From: Dermatemys mawii
Taxonomy: Eukaryota > Chordata > Testudines > Dermatemydidae
DNA length: 64,000 bases
Direction of reading: 5' to 3'
NCBI GenBank assembly: GCA_007922305.1
Contig: ML677333.1
Coordinates: forward strand, 21,216,949 to 21,280,948
In this document: positions 33,120 through 44,745 of the stretch, one piece after another
Layout of the letters: every line of letters begins with the position of its first letter
How positions within the stretch are numbered: the stretch's first letter is position 1
Made by a program: the position numbers and the translations under genes
Notes under the pieces: model-generated
What the model was told of the DNA's origin: nothing
The model's input: only the letters and a program-made list of their open reading frames with translations
Database searches by the model: none

Positions 33120-35745
33120 CATTTTGGTTGTATATGCAGGACGGATTATTTTACTATATCCTGGAGCTGTTTATTTTCACATTTGAGAATAATAGTACTA
33201 CCTAACTGTTATGTACTGATACCTAGCTGTTAATCCAAGCAGACCTAGCTTGCTCACAAATAGAGCATTAATATATTATCTGTCATTGTTATTTTTTCTC
33301 TGTTTGCTTCACTAACACAGACTCATGTTTAATTTATAGTTAATGATAGTTTCTTAAATATTTTATTATTCTTTCCTGGAAAACAGCCTCTTACACAAAC
33401 CATAGTCAAAAGGTATCTACATCTCAAATGCTATGACGTAAAGTAATAAAAGGACCGAAGGAAAAGTTAAGGCACAGAAAAATTAAAAGAGGAGCTGTGT
33501 TTGTCTTTTGATCTCAAAGATTTCATTCTTCTAACCAAAATTTTCATAAAACATTATAGCTGTCAATGAAACTTCACTTAAAAATGTGAAAGCAGCAGAA
33601 ATTCTATTTTTAGGAGGGTCAAAATTAACCTTATAAATGAGATTCAGAAAGCTTAACTAATGAGAGACTATCACCTCTCCATAATGAAATAGCACAGAGA
33701 CAGTCATAGTCAAGACTTGAACCTGGCATTTTAGCTAAAAATCCAAACCACCAATCCCCCCAGCCTTACCCCCCCCCCCACCCCAAGTGAGAATACAGGC
33801 TTCTATTGGTTGTGTTGAGAGAACAGCTGACAGCTATCGAAACACCCTCATTCTTTCCTATGTATAGCCATCCAGTAGAGGACAACCTGCTTAAACATAG
33901 TATCTGATCCTACTTTCACTGATCTCAGTAGAAAGAAAACTCCCATTTTCATGAGTAGAAGCAGGACTGGGCCCAAAAATTAGTAATACATTTGCTTAAT
34001 TTTAACCTAATCTCTTCAAATATGGCCAGGGCATGTGGATATATATATGGAAAGTTTGAAAGGATAATAAACTGTTTGAGCTGGAGGGAGACAGAGAAAT
34101 CTAAATTTCATTTTAAGGTATATTTTTAATATACTCGTAGACAATTTGACTTTTTCTACAAAGTCTGAAGCTAACTATTCTCCTTTCCATTCATAGTAAA
34201 TCTGCCAATTTGTAGATCATATTTTATTTTCTAAGCAGAAATTTGGGGCGGGGGGAACTAATTAGGGCTTTATACTGGGAGTTGACTGCAATCATCTCTC
34301 CATAATTAAAGCAGACTTGAAAAAGGATTTTTTTCTCTTTGAACCACAACATCAGTATGGCCAAAATATTTGTTAGTCTGACAAACATTTGGCCTCCTAA
34401 AGGGTCCTGGCTTTAAATTATAATATCGTCCATTTAGAACTTTACCACTGTAAACTTCCTGAGACATCTTGGGAGCAGTCCTAATGACAAATAGCATTTG
34501 CTTACACACACAAAGTCTAAATAGTGTATTAAGGCAATTAATTAAAAGTTTCTATTTCGGGTGCTAAAAATAATGTCCCATATATAATACTGAGAATATT
34601 TTTTTCTTTTTCAAGCATTGCTGCCATTTTGTCAGCAATATTAATTATATTGTTTTATTTAAATAATTTGAATTAATGCATATCAATATTTTATTTGGCT
34701 TTCCTGTTGCAATAATGGAATTAACTATCCCAGTTTATAGGTTGTTCTATTCTTTCAATAACTCGCATATAATCAAGTTCAATTTTTACTTTAGCTGCTA
34801 AATCTAGTGTAAGTTTTCATGTTGGTGGGTGGATCACTCCTGGTACTGATCTGTCGGTCTTAATCTATTGTCCTCCTTCCAGACACCCCATGCCTTGGAA
34901 GACATCTGAAAATTTTCCCAGTATGTTTTCTGTACTCCTTGTGTTTAGTTCTGTGGCATTTACAATAAACTTCTTCTCAGGTTTTTAATCCTAACAGAGG
35001 TGGTATATCTGCATTTTCTGTATGGAAAGTCAAGTTATAGTGTTTTTTTCAAATAAGCTGTATTAGTCACTGTGCATGCCTTTGCCCTGCTATTTTGTAT
35101 CCTCCTGATAATTAGAGAAGCTTTGCTTCAGATTTCTCCTGAGACTATTAAACATCTCTCATAAGTAGTATTTTTGGAGATTACAAAATTTATGCATAAT
35201 CTATGCCAAATCCCCTTTATCTTCTGCCTCCTGCTCCTTTCCCCATGTAAAAGTATTATTAACCAGCAGCACTCCTGGGCTTGCCACATGGAACACATCA
35301 TTGCCTGCACTTTGGTGATTTCTGTGCAGCCTTCACGGTGATGTGAGAAATTTGCGTTGTTTAAGTAGGTGCCATTTTTTCCCTACAAGGTTTCTTTACA
35401 AATACAGTGTTCTCAGAGGAAATAATTGCTCTTTTATTCATAGAACATGACACACGTGACAGACAGTGAAAATGTCTGTTTTTATTTCATATGAATATTA
35501 TGTGTGACTTGGTTTCCTTGTTTAATTGTCTACTGCTGTCTGCCTGAATGCATCAAGCTATATCAAGGGGAGCTGCAAAGGACTAAGTGGGAGAGGTAAA
35601 ACAATCCCCCAGACTCTCATGTACCCAGCTTCAAAGGAATTAAGATAACAATGAATGGGCTATCAGCTGAGGGGACAAGTTACCTTGCTGGCTCCATCCA
35701 GGCAAGGATGTTTTACTGTTCCTAAGCTTAAACCTGAGATCTAAA
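33120..35745. other. No recognisable feature
   Basis: AT-rich 2.6 kb with a C-run at 33,771-33,785 and a G-run near 34,246-34,256. No family or exon was recognised. Confidence 0.45.
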
Positions 35746-35753
35746 AAGACAGT

Positions 35754-36211
35754 CAGGCTGCCCCTAGCTATTCTGGGGCCCTACACAGCGCCCCCATTAG
35801 GAGTATTTATGGGTCCCAGGCCTCTGTCGGGGGGAGGGGGACGGGGAGACAGGCCTCAGCGGGGTGAGGGATGGGCCCCAGGCCTCCAAGGTGAGGCGGG
35901 GCTGGCTTGGAGGGCAGTGGGGAGCCATCCCCCAGCATTCACCAGCAGCATCACTGGGGCCAGGTCACTGCACTTCCCACTGCCGGTGAGTGCAGGCCCA
36001 GCCTTGCTGCAGAGTTCAGGGGAGTGGGGCTTGGGCAGAGCAGCAGAGTGAAGATGTGGGGTGGGGAGGAGCAGTGGCAGGGGCCCTGGAGAAGAGCCGG
36101 AGCTGGGGTTGAGCAGCATGCAGCTGCACAGGGCACCAGGAGGTTTGGTGCCTCAAATTTCCTGGTTCCCTACATAACTGTGTACGTCGCATATGGGTAA
36201 GGATGGCCCTG
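35754..36211. mobile_element. GC-rich hAT-type MITE with 8-bp TSD
   Basis: The ends are 'caggctgcccctagctattc' and '...gtaaggatggccctg', inverted in the sense CAGGGC/GCCCTG typical of hAT. The flanks are aagacagt (35,746-35,753) and aagacact (36,212-36,219), an 8-bp duplication with 7 of 8 matching. The interior is GC- and G-rich (about 65% by eye) against a ~38% background. It produces several overlapping open frames on both strands, none with a family motif. The element is 458 bp and non-autonomous. Confidence 0.8.
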
Positions 36212-36464
36212 AAGACACTGACCAGATAAAAACTTGCCTCTGGCAGAAAAGGAGGGGTGGTTTTTTGTGAGCTGCCAGAGGCTGCCAGGATGGTAATGAA
36301 AAGGTAGCAGTCTGAGTATGTCTAGACAGCATCTGGGACCAAGCCCTCCGTCCCAGGTCCACAAAGTCACGCTAGCAGGGCTTATGCTGGTGCTCTAAAA
36401 ATAGTTGTATAAACATTGCAGCTCAGGCTAAAGCTTGGGATCTGAAGAGTGAAAGAGAGAGAAC

Positions 36465-36945
36465 TTGGGGTATTTTTGCCCCCAACTCTTATAGTGAAGT
36501 CACCCTTTGAAATGCATTTTCTGGAGGGTTACCCCTAGATGAAATTCCTTTCTACTGTGAGTATGGAGACATGGAATCTCCTGGTGAAAGAGATTCCATG
36601 TTGTTGTTTGTTAAAATGAAAATCAATCTGTCCTTGCTTCCCTTTGTTGCCAAAGAATGGCCACTTGACAGGCCAGTCTGCTTTGATGACACCTGGCTAG
36701 AAGTGTTAGCTTGTCCTTTTGTCTTTGAGGAACAGATTTACCCTCTCCCCAGACTTGTCTGGTAAACACATTTCAGTCATCACTTCTGTTTATATTCATA
36801 ACTTTACATTTAATGTGGCTACACACATTTTACCATGATATTATTGACCAATGAGTTATTAGTTTTCAAATGATACCTCAGAGAAGGCATATTGTTCAAA
36901 GATTGCTCCAACAGTACGTACGGTGTGAATACAGGGTGCATTTAG
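36465..36945 (-). mobile_element. LTR-like block, copy 1 of a minus-strand pair
   Basis: It shares with 37,560-38,455 the blocks 'ctttgaaatgcattttctgg', 'acccctagatgaaattcctt', 'gatattattgaccaatgag' and 'tttcaaatgatacctcagag', in the same order and orientation. The minus-strand start near 36,945 reads 'caccctgtattcacaccg', like copy 2. It is a shorter relative of copy 2 with diverged middle sequence. Exact termini are not visible. Confidence 0.6.
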
Positions 36946-36949
36946 ACAC

Positions 36950-37555
36950 ACTGCCTGAGCTGTGGATGGAGAGGTAACAGCTTAGGTAAGGGAATATGTG
37001 TGCACTTCTCATTGTCATTTTAAAATCTGCTTCTTTAAGCACTGGGCGAAAAGCTTTTGACAAAATAAATGATGCTTTATTTTGAAGAAGCTTTTTTGTG
37101 TATCGCTGCAAACGTATCCTGACCAAGCTCCCAAAGTAGTGTTTAACCCTGGGTGGACCTGCTGGATTAGTCACAGTTGGTGCCAGCGAGCTGTAACCCA
37201 GGTCTTAAAGTGGCTGAATTCTGGAGTTCCACCCGGGAGAGGTAAAAGCCTGAAACCTGGCAGCTATAGAGGGTGCACTCAGAGAGCCAACAAGAGGTGA
37301 CAGCAGTGCCGCTAACCCTATGAGTGGGGCAGCTCCATCTGTTGTTTAATAAGTAATTGTAACATTTGAGGGTTCCCCTAGGCCAGTAAGGAGGTCAGTG
37401 AATGTCTGCCTTGTAACTGTTGGTGTCTGTGCATATTTTGTTCAGGACTCTGACCTCAGTAGCTTGCCAGCAGCCCACTGGCCTCACCCTAGCTTTTCCC
37501 AACTTGGTTAAGCCTTGCAGGCTGACCTTTGTACCTTTCCAGTCATCCTACTGTA
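36950..37555. other. Unassigned sequence between two LTR-like blocks
   Basis: This contains 'aaaataaatgatgctttatt' near 37,062 and a GC-richer tract at 37,180-37,330. It could be part of an LTR element's interior or a further LTR, but no coding domain, primer-binding site or TG...CA boundary is convincing. Confidence 0.35.
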
Positions 37556-37559
37556 GGGT

Positions 37560-38455
37560 CCAATCCCTTGCTGGACCCTCACAGAAAAAGTGTTAGGTTT
37601 GCTGCCTCTGCGGAGTCAGCAGAACACTCCAACGTGTGTTAGATTACTAGAACTGCCCATGTTACTGAACTTACCCAGCGCTGATGATTTATAACAAAAG
37701 CAAAACAAGTTTATTAACCAAAGAGCATGGCTTAAGTGATGCCAAGTAAAAGAAATATAGCTATGATTACAAACAAATAAAAGTGAAACGTGCATTTAAA
37801 ATTCTAAAACTTAATCTAGCAACAGTCTGTGTTCAAGATGGTTTCTCTTACTCACAGTCTTCTTAACAGTTTTTTACTGGCTGGCTTGGCCAGCACCCAG
37901 GGCAGAGATCAAATAGCTCATTTTTTTTGTCTCCTTAAAATGAAGGATAATTTATGAGTTCTCACCCCTCTCTGTATAGTCCAGTGACTCTTTGAAATGT
38001 ATTTTTCTGAGAGGCACCCCTAGATAAATTCCTTTATTCATTCTAACTAAAGGAGCCATGAAATCTGGAGGGTAAACTCCACACTGGTTCTTCCCACCCT
38101 GGTGGTGGTTGCTACTATGCAAATTATCTCTTCCTCCTTCAGCCTCCTGTGAAAATGAATAGCCCATTGAATTCCGCTGCACCTGCTTTGAGGTGTCTGC
38201 CTCTTTCCTTTGTCAGGAGAAAACCTGTTTATCAACTGCCCCAGTATGCCTGGTTTAAACACCTTTTAGTTCCAGACTTAAAAGCATAATATCACTGAAT
38301 ATCCATAATTTCACATACAGCACTGTTAGATATATTTTGCAATATTATTGACCAGTGTGGTATTAGTTTTCAATTGATACCTCACAAGGCATATTTTGTA
38401 CAAAAATAATTGCAGTAGTGTGTCGGGTGTGAATACAGGGGTGTCTAGTGTCACA
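37560..38455 (-). mobile_element. LTR-like block, copy 2 of a minus-strand pair
   Basis: On the minus strand it begins 'tgtgacactagacacccctg' at about 38,455 and runs through 'gaggtatcaattgaaaacta' and 'aggggtgcctctcagaaaaa' to about 37,560. The leader resembles the start of the plus-strand element at 15,725, so all three may belong to one LTR superfamily. AATAAA-like 'ttataaatcatcagcgc' is not a clear signal. No protein domains are present. Confidence 0.6.
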
Positions 38456-38595
38456 GTAATTGAATTACTTTTGTGACACTCAGCTCGACAGATTCCTCAC
38501 AGGTTTTGGAAAACATCCAGTTCACACAGGATATGCTCAAAGGCTTAACATAGTTATTAGCATGGGCACTCCCATACTAGTGTCTAGAAGATGAT

Positions 38596-38694
38596 TTCAC
38601 TCCATGCATCTGAAGAAGTGGGTTTTTCACCAATAAAAGCTTATGCCCAAATAAATCCGTTAGTCTTTAAAGTGTTACCGGACTCCTCATCTAA
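38596..38694 (+). mobile_element. Short Penelope-like tail insertion with 11-bp TSD
   Basis: The sense tail 'gcatctgaagaagtgggttt', 'aataaaagcttatgcccaaa' and 'ttagtctttaaagtg' is flanked by the perfect repeat 'tagaagatgat' (38,585-38,595 and 38,695-38,705). Unlike the copies at 3,872, 12,665 and 58,099 it is not folded back, and it lacks the last ~40 bp of the usual 3' end ('cagactaacacggctac'). Confidence 0.8.
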
Positions 38695-39426
38695 TAGAAG
38701 ATGATCTCTACCCTTACAGAAGAGAGTAGGAGAGCACAGAGTCACTAAACTTTTTGGGGAATAACATTCTGAATATTTTAAGTATATTCTTAGGTCTGAC
38801 TGTGTGCAACTATGCACCTCTTTTAATGAAATAAATTGTACATGATGGGCCAAATGAAACCTGATGTAGCTCTCTGGCCAGATTCCATGATGACATAAAC
38901 AGTCTTGGATGTTACATGTTTGGTGTTGTTGAGTGACACAAAGATGCCATGTGTGAAGGGCTGCTGTAGTTTATATTACAACTTTGTTAGTTGCTTGGCC
39001 TGCTACCACTTTCTGTATGTAAGGTAATTTGTTTTGTACATACACTAATTTTTGCATTCAGTCTATATTAAACAAGATTGCCATTTAGACCTAATATGTA
39101 ATGAGCTCTCATGTAACACAAGCCTTTGTTTACATCATTATTTAATCTAATCTGGCACTTTTTACGTCCAATGCCAACACCCATAATTTGAGCAGAAGAC
39201 TTCTGTTGCTAGTCAGAAATCTCTCAACATTGAGACTTGCATAAATTACTAGATACAAATATGTTTTTTCTCTATTTAATGTATTATCCTGTCTTAAAAT
39301 GCAGGGATGCAAATTGTGATGGCACGATGTTACAACATTATGGGTGATGACATGAAGTTCAGAAGTTGACATTGCCTGTCCTATGTTTTGGCATGCATGT
39401 GTTTTACACTAACTCATGCAAAACAG

Positions 39427-39448
39427 TCATTGCTTTATAAAGCAATGA
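39427..39448. repeat. Perfect 22-bp palindrome
   Basis: The half-site 'tcattgcttta' is followed at once by its exact complement 'taaagcaatga', with no spacer. It is AT-rich and not part of a recognised element. Confidence 0.95.
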
Positions 39449-39494
39449 TTTATAGGGAGGGAGTGAATGCAATCGAAGGGTTACGTGGATATTA

Positions 39495-39575
39495 GGAGTC
39501 AGAACACCTGGTTTTTATTCCCAACATTGCTACTGATTTTCTGTATGGTCTTGGACAAATTACTTAAAACATATT
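39495..39575 (+). mobile_element. MIR-like SINE fragment
   Basis: 'agtcagaacacctggttttt', 'attcccaacattgctactga' and 'ggtcttggacaaattactta' follow the MIR middle (gagtcaggagacctgggttc, gccactga, gaccttgggcaagtcactt). The head and tail are missing. Confidence 0.55.
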
Positions 39576-40334
39576 AAGGCACTTAAGGCACATACTTAAG
39601 GCTGCATAGGAAAAAATAGTTATTTAGATGCCTATATACTGGTATCTAGTTGATTTTCAAACTGTTGGTGAACATGTCCAAATCACATGGAGTCGTGGAC
39701 TCACAGAAAATGGGTTTAAAATGTTATCTGGTGAATTGTAGGGGTGAAAGAGGCATTTCAGTTTGTTAATTTTATCTCCAAAGCTACTAAAAGTCATAAT
39801 CTAGAGAAGTAAGTAGTTCTCTAAATCTTAATAATTTTCTCTCTTAATGATAGTTTGGGTACTAACATTATTTCAGTCACATGGGGTTTTTTGCCATGCC
39901 TTAGTGGACACTGCAATTAAAGACAAGCAAAATAATCACAGTTATTAATGCTGACTCTTATCAAAGAAAGGAAAAGTAAAAAACCACAAACAGTAAACAA
40001 TGGTTACTTGAGTGTTGCTACAATCTCTTCTGGAGAGCCTTATGTGTAGATTACATCTTTGAGAGTGGGTCTAACCTTGAAGGGGGCTGAAGTATTATAT
40101 TCCCAAAACTAATAGAGGGTCCTGTCTTTGAGTATCATAGCTAATTAATTAGTTTATAAATGGGCAAACAAATTTCATTTAAGGCTATAGTGAGTCCTCT
40201 TTGGTGTACTATAGATAACATTCAGGTTATAAATAGGCAAAAGTGAGTAATCTTCACTAAGTCCTATGAAAAGAAAGTATTTACATCAGTTACTCAACAG
40301 AAAAAAAAAATCCGTATCTTCCATTCTTCTGCCC

Positions 40335-40437
40335 AGACTTCAAGAAGTGCTCATCTCTTTCACCTGAAAGCCTGAATGCTTGTCTCTTTCACCAACTGAA
40401 GCTGGTCCAATAAAAGATATTACCTCACGCACCTTGT
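40335..40437 (+). mobile_element. Penelope-like family A 3' end
   Basis: 'cttgtctctttcaccaactg', 'aagctggtccaataaaagat' and 'attacctcacgcaccttg' form the 3' terminus of PLE family A, with a decayed lead-in from 40,335. It is strongly 5'-truncated. I could not match a target duplication. Confidence 0.75.
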
Positions 40438-40868
40438 TAACGCAAAAGAATTCATGCAAGGATCTCAAGACCAAAATTAAATCCCACTGTTTCTGTATGT
40501 TTACAAAAGGTTAGCCTGTATCTCCTCTCTAGGAATACATGGTCTAAACAATTTGGAGTTTATCAAGAGAAGTTTTTAGTATTTTGAATTACAATTGAAT
40601 TTCAGTTTCCCCTTAAAATCATCATAGGAAAGTAGAAATCAGATTCCTTGGTAGTGCTTTACAATTTCATCTCACCAATTCATATTGAAGTTTTGATGGT
40701 GGTATCCTCAGAAATGGAAGTTTGCTGCTTCTTGATAGTGCTCTGTGAGTATCTTTTTAGTAGCCTTGCTTGTAGAGACAAGCTGAGCAAAGATGTGCGG
40801 CTGTGATGAGTGGACGGTGATCAGAGTGCATTGCTTGTTCAGTCGGAGGGTTTTATAACCTTATAGAA

Positions 40869-41095
40869 CAGTGATTCTCAAACTTTTGTACTGGTGACCC
40901 TTTTACATAGCAAGCCTCTGAGTGCAACCCCCCTTATAAATGAAAAAAACCCACTTTTTAATATATTTAACACCATTATAAATGCCGGAGGCAAAACAGG
41001 GTTTGGGGTGGGGCTGGCAGCTCACAACCCCTCTGTCCCACATAATAATATCACGATCCCTTGAGGGGTCCTGATCCCCAGTTTGAGAACCCCTG
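40869..41095. mobile_element. hAT (Charlie-like) MITE with 8-bp TSD
   Basis: The terminal inverted repeats 'cagtgattctcaaac' and 'gtttgagaacccctg' lie between ttatagaa (40,861-40,868) and tcatagaa (41,096-41,103), an 8-bp duplication with 7 of 8 matching. The interior matches the copy at 4,332-4,511 ('tggtgaccc', 'ttaacaccattataaatgcc', 'gggtttggggtggggctgg'). It is 227 bp and non-autonomous. Confidence 0.9.
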
Positions 41096-41109
41096 TCATA
41101 GAAGGAGGA

Positions 41110-42550
41110 AAACACACCTTTTTCAGGCTTGGCTATTGTATCCTGTCACTGGTTCAGCATCTTCATGGGTTGCTTATTAGTAGTTTCAGCAGATACATAG
41201 GTGATCTGCTACTACATATGTGGTGGAGTTGTAATTTTTTCCTCAGCTGATGGTTATACTGCCTTTGTCTCTGTAACAGGAAATTCTCAGAACATCTTTA
41301 CAGTTAGAGTTAGCTTTTTCTCTTATTCAGTCCATTTTCTGAGAGATCTGGTCAGTTTCATTAGGGGCCAATACAAGCTGGAAAAAAAACATTTTTCAGT
41401 TCTAAAAACAGTCTTTTAAAACTTTTTTTTAGAGTGTCTTTTAAATAGTCATCCAGGAATGTATCATCTCCTCTTCTAAACAGTCTTTAGAGAGGGAGCT
41501 CTTGTCTATCTCAGCTTGGTACGGAAATTGCTTAAGCATTGCCAGATAACTGATTAATTCCCCAATTAATATAAATATTCTATACTCAATGCCTTCTTTC
41601 ATTAGAAATCCGTTATAATGAGGCCATTGGACTCCATATCAGTACATAAAATATCTTACCATAGCATTGATATTAGGAAGTTAATACATTAGATGCTTGC
41701 ATTTAAATGCAAAATATTTGCAAATATACATCTCAAAAGAGGCTCACGCCATCTTTAAGAATTTAAGGAATTAGAAGGATTTTACCTTTATGCAGAAACA
41801 GTAGTTTAGAAGAAAGGTCTTCTACAAAACATCTCCCAACCATAAGACTTCATTTTTCCAACTGTAAGAAATTATTTTCAGTATTTCTATAATTCTTTGT
41901 GGAGGCTTTGAAACTAAGGCTTTTTCTTTCAAAGGAGGTTGGGGTAAGGAGAAGCCTGCTTTTACAACTTAGTTTTGTAGCTTATGGTAACATTCCTTAT
42001 GCATCACTTCTTTGTGACTCCTTATATTCTTTTAAAGTCAGAAATCTTTCTCACACCTAAATATTTTGCAAAGCCTGCTGTTTGAGATAAAACCTTATAT
42101 GTATCAGCTGATATCTTATACAAGTGACAATTCATTGTTTGTCTTTTGACCAAAATGGTCCTTGGATTTAAGTCCTTCCATTTGCAGTATATTTACAACG
42201 TTCAACTAAAGATTTCTAATAGTTATTTTATACAAAGCACAAATCACAGTAACCAATCCTTAAATGTACTTCCAAAACATAGCAGAAAAGAATATAGCAC
42301 TGAAAGTTAAACCAAGACGATGTTATAAAAGCTGCATTTTAAAGTCTGTATAAACACGCTTGGGAGTAACAAACATGGTTTTATGGTCAAAAAGGTGCTT
42401 TCTTTCCTCATGCTTGGCTTGTCCCTTGGCAGAAATCTCCTGAATTTCTTTAGTTAGCCTAAACATCTCAAAAATAAAAAATGTCAGCATGTAAATTATT
42501 ATGTTCTCCAAGACTCATGTAGAAAAATATATATCTCTTAAATTCACCAA
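41110..42550. other. No recognisable feature
   Basis: AT-rich 1.4 kb with chance-like frames only. Confidence 0.45.
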
Positions 42551-42556
42551 TGGTGC

Positions 42557-43293
42557 TGTTACCCGGAGTTCTTTCAACCCAAAGCTCTTGGTAACTTTTA
42601 CTCTGTGCGAGGTGGTATGAGGAAATAAATCAGGGGAGACATGGCCATCCGACCCGATAGGTGACTGGCACAAACAGGACAACACAAGGTTGCTTTCACT
42701 TAAAACTAAACTTTACTTAGTCTCAAGCACTTACACATGTCTGCAACAGGTTAGTAAAACACCTCCAACCCTTGATAATTACCAAAGTTGAGTGAGGCTT
42801 TCGAATGGCGCAGCTGGTCTGCCATTGGAGAACACAAGATGTATCCAGCGGGAGAGTCCAATCCCAAAGAGTCCCACCATCTCAAACTTTTCCCCTTTAT
42901 TTTATATATATAGTAAAACAATGACATATCCCTCAAAGAAAAGTTGTTAAGCAAGCAATTTCAACAGTCAAGCAAGAGTTTTTCTTCTGATTACTGATTA
43001 ACCAAGTGTGGGTTTTTCCCCGAGTTTGCAGCCTTGAGGTCCTAATAGACATTCCAGAGGGCACATCCTGCTCTTCTAAAATGCATGTATCAGCAATTTC
43101 AACACAATTGTTATCAGGAAGAACGCAGGGTCAAACTGCCCTTTTAGAGGCACCCAAAACCCACTCCCCACCTGCCTTGGTCAAGCGGAGGCTGCTGGAT
43201 GGCCACTTTATGGCCTGCTGACTTGGCTGCTTTTAGCAATAAGCAATACTGGTTTTAGGGCACTTTACTGGTTTGCCAAAATCTCCCCGTACA
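42557..43293 (-). mobile_element. Solo LTR (737 bp), minus strand
   Basis: On the minus strand it begins TGTACGGGGAGA (43,293) and ends ...CCGGGTAACA (42,557), giving TG...CA ends. The flanks gtgc (42,553-42,556) and gtgc (43,294-43,297) make a 4-bp duplication. A 'tatatatataaaataaagg' tract on the minus strand (about 42,897-42,915) could supply TATA and AATAAA signals. No internal genes are present. The remaining frames are not supported. Confidence 0.78.
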
Positions 43294-43537
43294 GTGCAGG
43301 CAAGTTGATAATGACCTAACATAAGAATAAATTATGACAATTTTATTGATAGCCCTTTTGCAGCAATATTGAGGGAATATCCTTACAGAATCATCACCTA
43401 AACTAACCAGTATTTTCAAAAGAACTCAGCGCTCATAAGCACTGTTTCATGTAGTTAGAAATAAGCCAGTTCTCAGGCATGACTAAACCAGGGATAAAAG
43501 TAAAGGGCTTTTAAAGAATGTGGGAGATATCTGTATT

Positions 43538-43573
43538 CATAGAACCATCAGGTTAGAAGGGGCGGCAAGGGAC
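43538..43573 (-). mobile_element. CR1 LINE 3' end, left of inserted hAT element
   Basis: 'ttcatagaaccatcaggtta' + 'gaagggg' is the complement-side CR1 3' terminus. It is interrupted at 43,574 and continues at 44,552. Confidence 0.6.
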
Positions 43574-44551
43574 CAAGGGCGGCTCTAGGGTTTTTGCCGC
43601 CCCAAGTACGACAGTCAGGCGGGCTTCGGTGGCACAGCCACGGGAGGTCTGCTGTCCCCACCGACTCGGTGCCATTTTGGCAGATGGTCTGCAGGTCCAG
43701 TGGCTTCAGTGTACCCACCACCAAAAAGCCGTCGAATCCGTGGCACCCATGGACTTCCCACAGCCATGATGCCAAAGCCCGCCTGACTGCCACCCTAAGG
43801 GCTTGGTTACACTGGCACTTCATAGCGCTATAAAGCCCCCACGAGCGCTATAACCTCCTCCCCGTCCACACTGGCAAGGCACGTAGAGCGCTATAACCGC
43901 AGAGTTATAGCGCTCCTCGTAATCCACCTCCGCATGGGGAATAAGGGCTGTAGCACAGCTGCTGTAGCACTACAGCAAGAATGTGGACACCCACTGCGCT
44001 ACAAGTGATCTCTTGAGATGCCTAGAGCCATTTAAGGCAATTGACGTCTCTTCCCTTTGTTTTGAACTCGGCTGGAGGAATGCGGAAGTACCTCTTTAGA
44101 GTTTCTCTCTTAACTCGGCAGATAAGCAATGCAAATGTTTAAGGAGGGAGCCTGTGTGAAAACAAAGCCCTCTGTGAATGGAGGCTCGCTGACAGGCTTT
44201 CAGAAGAATGGAAAAACCACTGTCTCTCTCCCTCCACACATAACGTGTCCCCCCTCACCCCCCTCGTTTAAAAAGCACGTTGCACCCAGCGGAATGCTGG
44301 GATACCTGCCCTAATGCACTGCTCTTAATGCCGCATTAAGTGCCCCAAATGTGGCCATGCTATACCGCTGGCGCGTCTGAGTGTGGACATACAATAGCGC
44401 TATACATATTACTGTATAAGGGGACCGCTATAACTAATAGCACTAGAATCTTGTAAGTGTAACCATACCCTAAGAGAGACTGTCAGACTGTCCCCTGCGA
44501 ATTGCCACCCCATGCACTCGCTTGCTGTGCTGGTGCCTGGAGCCAGCCCTG
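43574..44551. mobile_element. hAT-type element with perfect 8-bp TSD, split by a second transposon
   Basis: The left end 'caagggcggctctagg' and right end 'cctggagccagccctg' are inverted repeats. The perfect 8-bp duplication 'caagggac' lies at 43,566-43,573 and 44,552-44,559. The own sequence is 43,574-43,795 plus 44,471-44,551 (about 300 bp). It is GC-rich, with a 'gcactcgcttgctgtgctgg' block at the right end. A 672-bp Harbinger-like element sits inside. The open frames at 43.55-43.83 kb on both strands come from this repeat. Confidence 0.85.
43799..44470. mobile_element. PIF/Harbinger-like element with TAA duplication (nested)
   Basis: The inverted ends 'gggcttggttacact' and 'agtgtaaccataccc' are flanked by TAA at 43,796-43,798 and 44,471-44,473. 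Internal repeats of 'agcgctata' and its complement occur near both ends. It shares 'ccacactggcaaggcacg' and 'gtggccatgc' blocks with the element at 58,062-59,006, so the two are one family. No transposase frame is present. Confidence 0.82.
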
Positions 44552-44620
44552 CAAGGGACATCTAATCTGGATCCCTGCCAACATGGAGGATTCCTGTGGG
44601 TTTGGTTATTACTGTGTTGC
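44552..44620 (-). mobile_element. CR1 LINE 3' end, right of inserted hAT element
   Basis: 'gggacatctaatctggatcc' continues the CR1 terminus cut at 43,573. Similarity fades by about 44,620. Confidence 0.5.
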
Positions 44621-44745
44621 TGGCTAAATGTTAACTAGGGTTTAAATCAGTTTTAGATCTCAGTCTAACAAAAAAAGGAACAAAAAGCAATGGCTATAGA
44701 CAATGTCAACTACTGATATTCAAATGGACAACATAGGTCTTAATT

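Larger units (their letters stand above)
38710..40325. other. No gene; one palindrome and one SINE relic inside
   Basis: AT-rich stretch. Within it are the perfect 22-bp palindrome at 39,427-39,448 and a weak MIR-like trace at 39,495-39,575, both listed separately. Nothing else was recognised. Confidence 0.4.

Noticed and set aside
33771..33785. Run of C residues
   Set aside because: Simple homopolymer with no associated structure.
35809..36200. Dense GC-rich tract with overlapping open frames, CpG-island-like
   Set aside because: It is wholly within a hAT-type MITE bounded by an 8-bp duplication; no evidence of a promoter or first exon.
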